Below, piece by piece: positions 18,543 to 21,512 of a DNA stretch of 21,512 nt. The stretch comes from Actinidia chinensis (lineage: Eukaryota > Streptophyta > Magnoliopsida > Ericales > Actinidiaceae): NCBI GenBank assembly GCA_009663005.1, contig VIGQ01000461.1, positions 2,501-24,012 of the forward strand, written 5' to 3'. The first letter of the stretch is position 1. The number at the start of each line of letters is the position of its first letter. Both the position numbers and the translations under genes were made by a program. The notes under the pieces were generated by a model that worked only from the letters and a program-made list of their open reading frames with translations, was not told where the DNA came from and did no database searches.

Positions 18543-20166
18543 TGTTAGACTTAGGATTAGCATTAATTTTTTTTGTCTTAATTTAGTTAGCTATTTGTTT
18601 GATTGTATATTTTGTTGTGTATTGTAGGTGATAGAGCTATAAAAAAGCAAAAAAAAAAAAAAAAACAGAAAAGAGAAAACAATCAGCCAAACCAACGGGT
18701 GGGAGATGATCAGGCCCAAATTGCTGAACCACAGACTTTTCATTTATCTCCCAAGTCTCATGATAAACCACACAAAATGGCAAAAAAAAACCAAAACAAG
18801 TTGGCAAAGAAAAACAACAAGTTGGAAAAAAAAAAAAAAAATCAATAAACACTAGTCCTCTTTGATAATTTTTTTACTCACATGTATCTCTCCTCTATTT
18901 TCCTTATTTCCTATAAAAGGAGGATGAGGGGAGTTCTAAGGGTAGAGGTTATTTGGGAGAGAAAGAAAGTTTAGATAGATTTTGGGAGTCTGAAAGTTTA
19001 GTTTAAATTTTGAAGCTCTCTCTCTCTCTCATAGTTTTAGTTCAGTATTGTTTTTAGTTTGCAACGTTCTATAATTTTTACTTATAATTGTCATCCCTGA
19101 CAGTTTTATGCTATAAGTTTACATATTAGCTTATATTTTTACTGATTAATTTATCGCTTATCGAACCCCCACAATGGACGATCTATCGCATGCCGGCGAT
19201 TTTATTACTAATTTATCGCTTACAGTTTTTCCTAAATGGCTGGGTAAATTTGTTTTATCATTTTCTGTGAAGTTTATTATTTTTATTTGTTATAATGCAT
19301 TATGGTGTTACTCTGATTCATGGCCTTTTTTATCTATTAGTTGCTTTAGGTATTACTTATTTGTTTTGCTCTCTTTCTTTAAGATTTGGTTATATATTCA
19401 TAGTATCTAGATTTGTTGTAGTTTATATATTTTAATTTGTAATTGTATTTATAGTTAAATTTCAAAAATTTGTCATAAATGAAGAGGAGTAGCCTAAAAT
19501 TTTAAATCTGGGGTGATTGTGAAAATTGGTTGAAGGTCTTGGAGGAAATGATTGAGATTGTTGTGTTTTCAAAGTTATATATTTCAGTTTTCTTCATTTC
19601 TTATCTTCATTGGTTCTATAAATTATGACAACCTTGGATGATTGATTATGTTCGGCAACGCTTATGGATAAGCCTAGTTAGTCTTAGTATAAAGTATTGG
19701 CGTGAATCGATGGTATTCATCTTTGAAGTTAACAACCAATCTTAATAGAGAAAATGAAATTTTTAAAGAACAGAGGATTTTATTGCTAAATCTCTCGAAT
19801 CCGGGACTCACAACGACAAAATCGGAAGGATATTGAGTTAATAAACATTCACCTTAGAATTCCAAGAAAACAATCAGTGAACGATTAACCCCGAAATAAT
19901 TCACATTAATTACAAACAATTCATTCAAGTTATTATTGTATTTGTCAAATAGTGAGAACTCTCAAAAAAATTTCAAAAACATAAGATTTTGTTATTTTTT
20001 TAGAAATAGTTTGTTCATCCTTTGTGAGTAAATTGAGAGGGAAACTCTTCCTTTCAGCCTTGCCACACAACGCCCTGTGGAATCGAACCGCGTACCTCCG
20101 AGTTTTGATTACTACTCGCTGGCCTTCTCTGGGGTCTATCTCAGCGCACGGTTTGGCGAGAGATCA
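18543..20166 (+). repeat. Candidate 5' LTR of the Athila/Tat-type element
   Basis: The end is placed at AGATCA, four bases before the primer-binding site. The start is placed at TGTTAGACTTAGG, giving TG...CA and 1624 bp, a plausible length. Supporting content: a TATA box near 18912, a CT microsatellite (19016-19030), an ATTCACCTTAGAATTCCAAG stretch near 19848 and CCTGTGGAATCGAACC near 20071, wording often seen just upstream of the primer site in such elements. Without the 3' LTR the start cannot be verified. A 78-codon open frame at 19174-19410 falls inside it and is not treated as a gene. Confidence 0.5.
18910..18922 (+). promoter_or_regulatory. TATA-box candidate in the Athila-type LTR
   Basis: TCCTATAAAAGGAGG is a strong plant TATA-box match about 370 bases into the candidate LTR. 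A purine-rich stretch and GAGAGAAAGAAAG follow, as in transcribed leaders of plant LTR elements. Transcription would run toward gag. Confidence 0.55.
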
Positions 20167-20170
20167 AGTT

Positions 20171-20188
20171 TTGTGCCGTTGCCAGGGA
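20171..20188 (+). promoter_or_regulatory. Primer-binding site, tRNA-Asp type, decayed
   Basis: TTGTGCCGTTGCCAGGGA matches 15 of 18 positions of TGGCGCCGTTGCCGGGGA, the complement of the 3' end of plant aspartate tRNA used by Athila-like elements. Two of the three differences are C-to-T or G-to-A. The preceding TTGGCGAGAGATCAAGTT is also typical of this junction. Confidence 0.75.
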
Positions 20189-20613
20189 GTTGAAGGAATG
20201 AGCAAAATCGCGCAAAACTAATATAATAATAATATAATCATCATATAATAATAATTATAATTAAAAAGTTTTGATTATGACCACCGAATGTTGCCTATTG
20301 GAATTCTGGACTAGTAATTAAAAAAAAAAATTTTTTTAAAAAAAATTAAAAAAAAAAAGAAATGAAATTTGATGTTGAACACCGACTGTTGAATGTTGAA
20401 TTTTGACAGGTCAAAATAAAAAAAGATTAAAAAAAAATAAAAAATTTATGTGTTGAGGTGTATGACTAGGATTTCGGCATTACTATTGCACATTGCATAT
20501 GCATGTTCCATTGGGCTCGGATAGACCAATAGACGCCTTTTACGAGTCGACCCCAGCACGTTAAAAACGCACCTCCCGGAATCTCGTTAGTGGGTGACCT
20601 AGATACCTTTTCT
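20189..20613 (+). other. AT-rich untranslated leader of the Athila-type element
   Basis: Contains a TAA/TCA-rich stretch (20220-20262), A/T homopolymers (20320-20430) and a small cluster of TGTTGAA-type words (20371-20404). No coding frame is convincing before about 20600. Confidence 0.5.
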
Positions 20614-21512
20614 ATGAAAGACAAAATGAAGAAGGAAGGGGATCCAACTTTGCCCACAAAATCCAATGCAATGCGTAACCCACAATGGGTGGAGGCCGCA
20701 AAAGCCACCTCCAAATCTCGGCACATGGCTTAGGGGGTGCTAACATGGGAAGGCGGGAGCAGCATTCCATTGGAGCATTGGAGCTCTTCAATTCCGAACA
20801 TGAGAGATTACAGGAACAAAAACCCAAAAAAACCCCCCACGCGCGTAAGCATGGTTCATGCATTTGTTTCCCACCCCACTACGCTACTCTGAACATACGA
20901 CCAGGTATGATCAAATGCTTCCTCAATTTCATGGGGTAGATTCGGAGAAGGCCTTATGCCTTTATTAAGAAATTTGAAGATGCATGCTCCATTAGGGATG
21001 GACAATTCTTGTCCAAGGGAAATCTTTTTTCTCAAACTTTTTCCGTTTGGTTTAAAAGATACTGCTAAGACATGGTTCAAAATTCTTTGAGGACCACTTT
21101 CTATCACTATTGACAAACTACTGCAAGGAGAATTTTGAAAAAGTTTTTTTCAGAAAATAGAACCAGAAGCATTTAGACGCCAAATCTCACATTTTCTCCC
21201 ATGTTGGGGGAAGGGAAAACTTCTTTCAATGTTGGGAGAGCATTTTTAAGGAGCTTTTACCCTCTTGCCCACACCATGGCTTTTTTACCGAATGGCACGA
21301 ATCAAATCTTATACGCCTCTCTTACGCTCCAACTAAAACAATTTGTCGAGACAACTGTGCCCAGGAACTTTCATAGACAGAAACCCTCATGACGTTTATT
21401 CCTATTTGATTACCTCGCAAATTTGAAACTCGAGGTTGTGCATCACAGGGACTCGAATCCGAGGTAGCCTTAGCCACAAGGGGGAAAATACCAACTGAAA
21501 AAAGGTTGACGA
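20614..21512 (+). pseudogene. gag: Athila-type gag, 5' part
   Basis: Gag builds the particle of the element. A possible start ATG at 20614 opens MKDKMKKEGD. Family-typical blocks then appear across all three plus frames: a KKFEDACSIRDGQF stretch near 20965-21010, FPFGLKDTAKTWF at about 21039-21080, FRRQISHF near 21174-21198, and KQFVETTVPRNFHRQ near 21335-21380, followed by FDYLANL near 21407. GLKDTAK.W and RQI..F are standard wording of Athila/Tat gag. Stops (for example the TGA near 21088) and frameshifts break it, and it continues past the window end. Confidence 0.8.

Larger units (their letters stand above)
18543..21512 (+). mobile_element. Athila/Tat-type Ty3/gypsy element, 5' part, cut by window edge
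   Basis: The element is read on the plus strand: candidate 5' LTR (18543-20166), primer-binding site (20171-20188), AT-rich leader and a gag with Athila-like wording. Pol and the 3' LTR would lie beyond 21512. Decay is visible in gag and in the primer site. The clade name follows from the primer type and gag blocks. Confidence 0.7.

Noticed and set aside
18603..18852. Overlapping Lys-rich and Phe-rich frames on opposite strands
   Set aside because: Both are produced by A/T homopolymer runs at 18648-18665 and 18825-18841.
19174..19410. 78-codon plus-strand frame with hydrophobic stretches, as a small membrane protein
   Set aside because: It lies in the candidate Athila LTR, in T-rich DNA that automatically encodes Phe/Leu/Ile-rich peptides; there is no family match I can recognise.
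18543..21512. Integrated plant pararetrovirus
   Set aside because: The tRNA-Asp-type primer site and gag wording fit Athila/Tat retrotransposons; no movement protein or pararetroviral coat motif is seen.

Overview
The window is plant nuclear DNA, most likely from a flowering plant, made up of layered, decayed transposable elements. I see no intact host gene, tRNA, rRNA or bacterial-type feature. No reading frame exceeds 227 codons, and every recognisable coding trace is a retrotransposon gag or pol fragment broken by stops and frameshifts.

Layout from left to right. An AT-rich repeat (1-795) is followed by unassigned DNA, a foldback MITE (1300-1481) and a 635-bp non-autonomous Mutator-like element with a 9-bp target duplication (1606-2240). 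After about 1 kb of unassigned DNA comes a nested pair of retrotransposons, both read on the minus strand. The outer one is a Ty1/copia element spanning 3245-16079. Its 3' LTR is split by a 9.1-kb Ty3/gypsy chromovirus (3351-12441), which is structurally complete: two LTRs of about 1.8 kb, 6-bp flanking duplication, polypurine tract, initiator-Met primer-binding site, and gag-protease-RT-RNase H-integrase-chromodomain remnants in the expected order. The copia element keeps a gag with a recognisable zinc knuckle and a protease trace. Most of its pol is missing or replaced by two unassigned blocks (12865-13745 and 13746-14570), and its 5' LTR is cut short beside a minisatellite with an exact 30-bp period.

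Right of the nest lie about 1.1 kb of unassigned DNA with two hAT-like GC-rich segments and a 127-bp-spaced duplication, then a second copy of the left-edge AT-rich repeat (17219-18087) in the same orientation. The right edge holds the 5' part of an Athila/Tat-type Ty3/gypsy element on the plus strand: candidate LTR, a tRNA-Asp-type primer site and a broken gag that runs off the window.

Inferred order of events: copia insertion, then chromovirus insertion into the copia 3' LTR. The relation of the flanking AT-rich repeat pair to the rest is unresolved. The two chromovirus LTRs differ by many single-base insertions and deletions while keeping many CpG sites, which may mean part of the apparent decay is assembly error. 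I found no convincing new functional system; the most unusual items are the paired AT-rich repeat, the 30-bp array, the TTCGAA cluster and the unassigned blocks inside the copia element.
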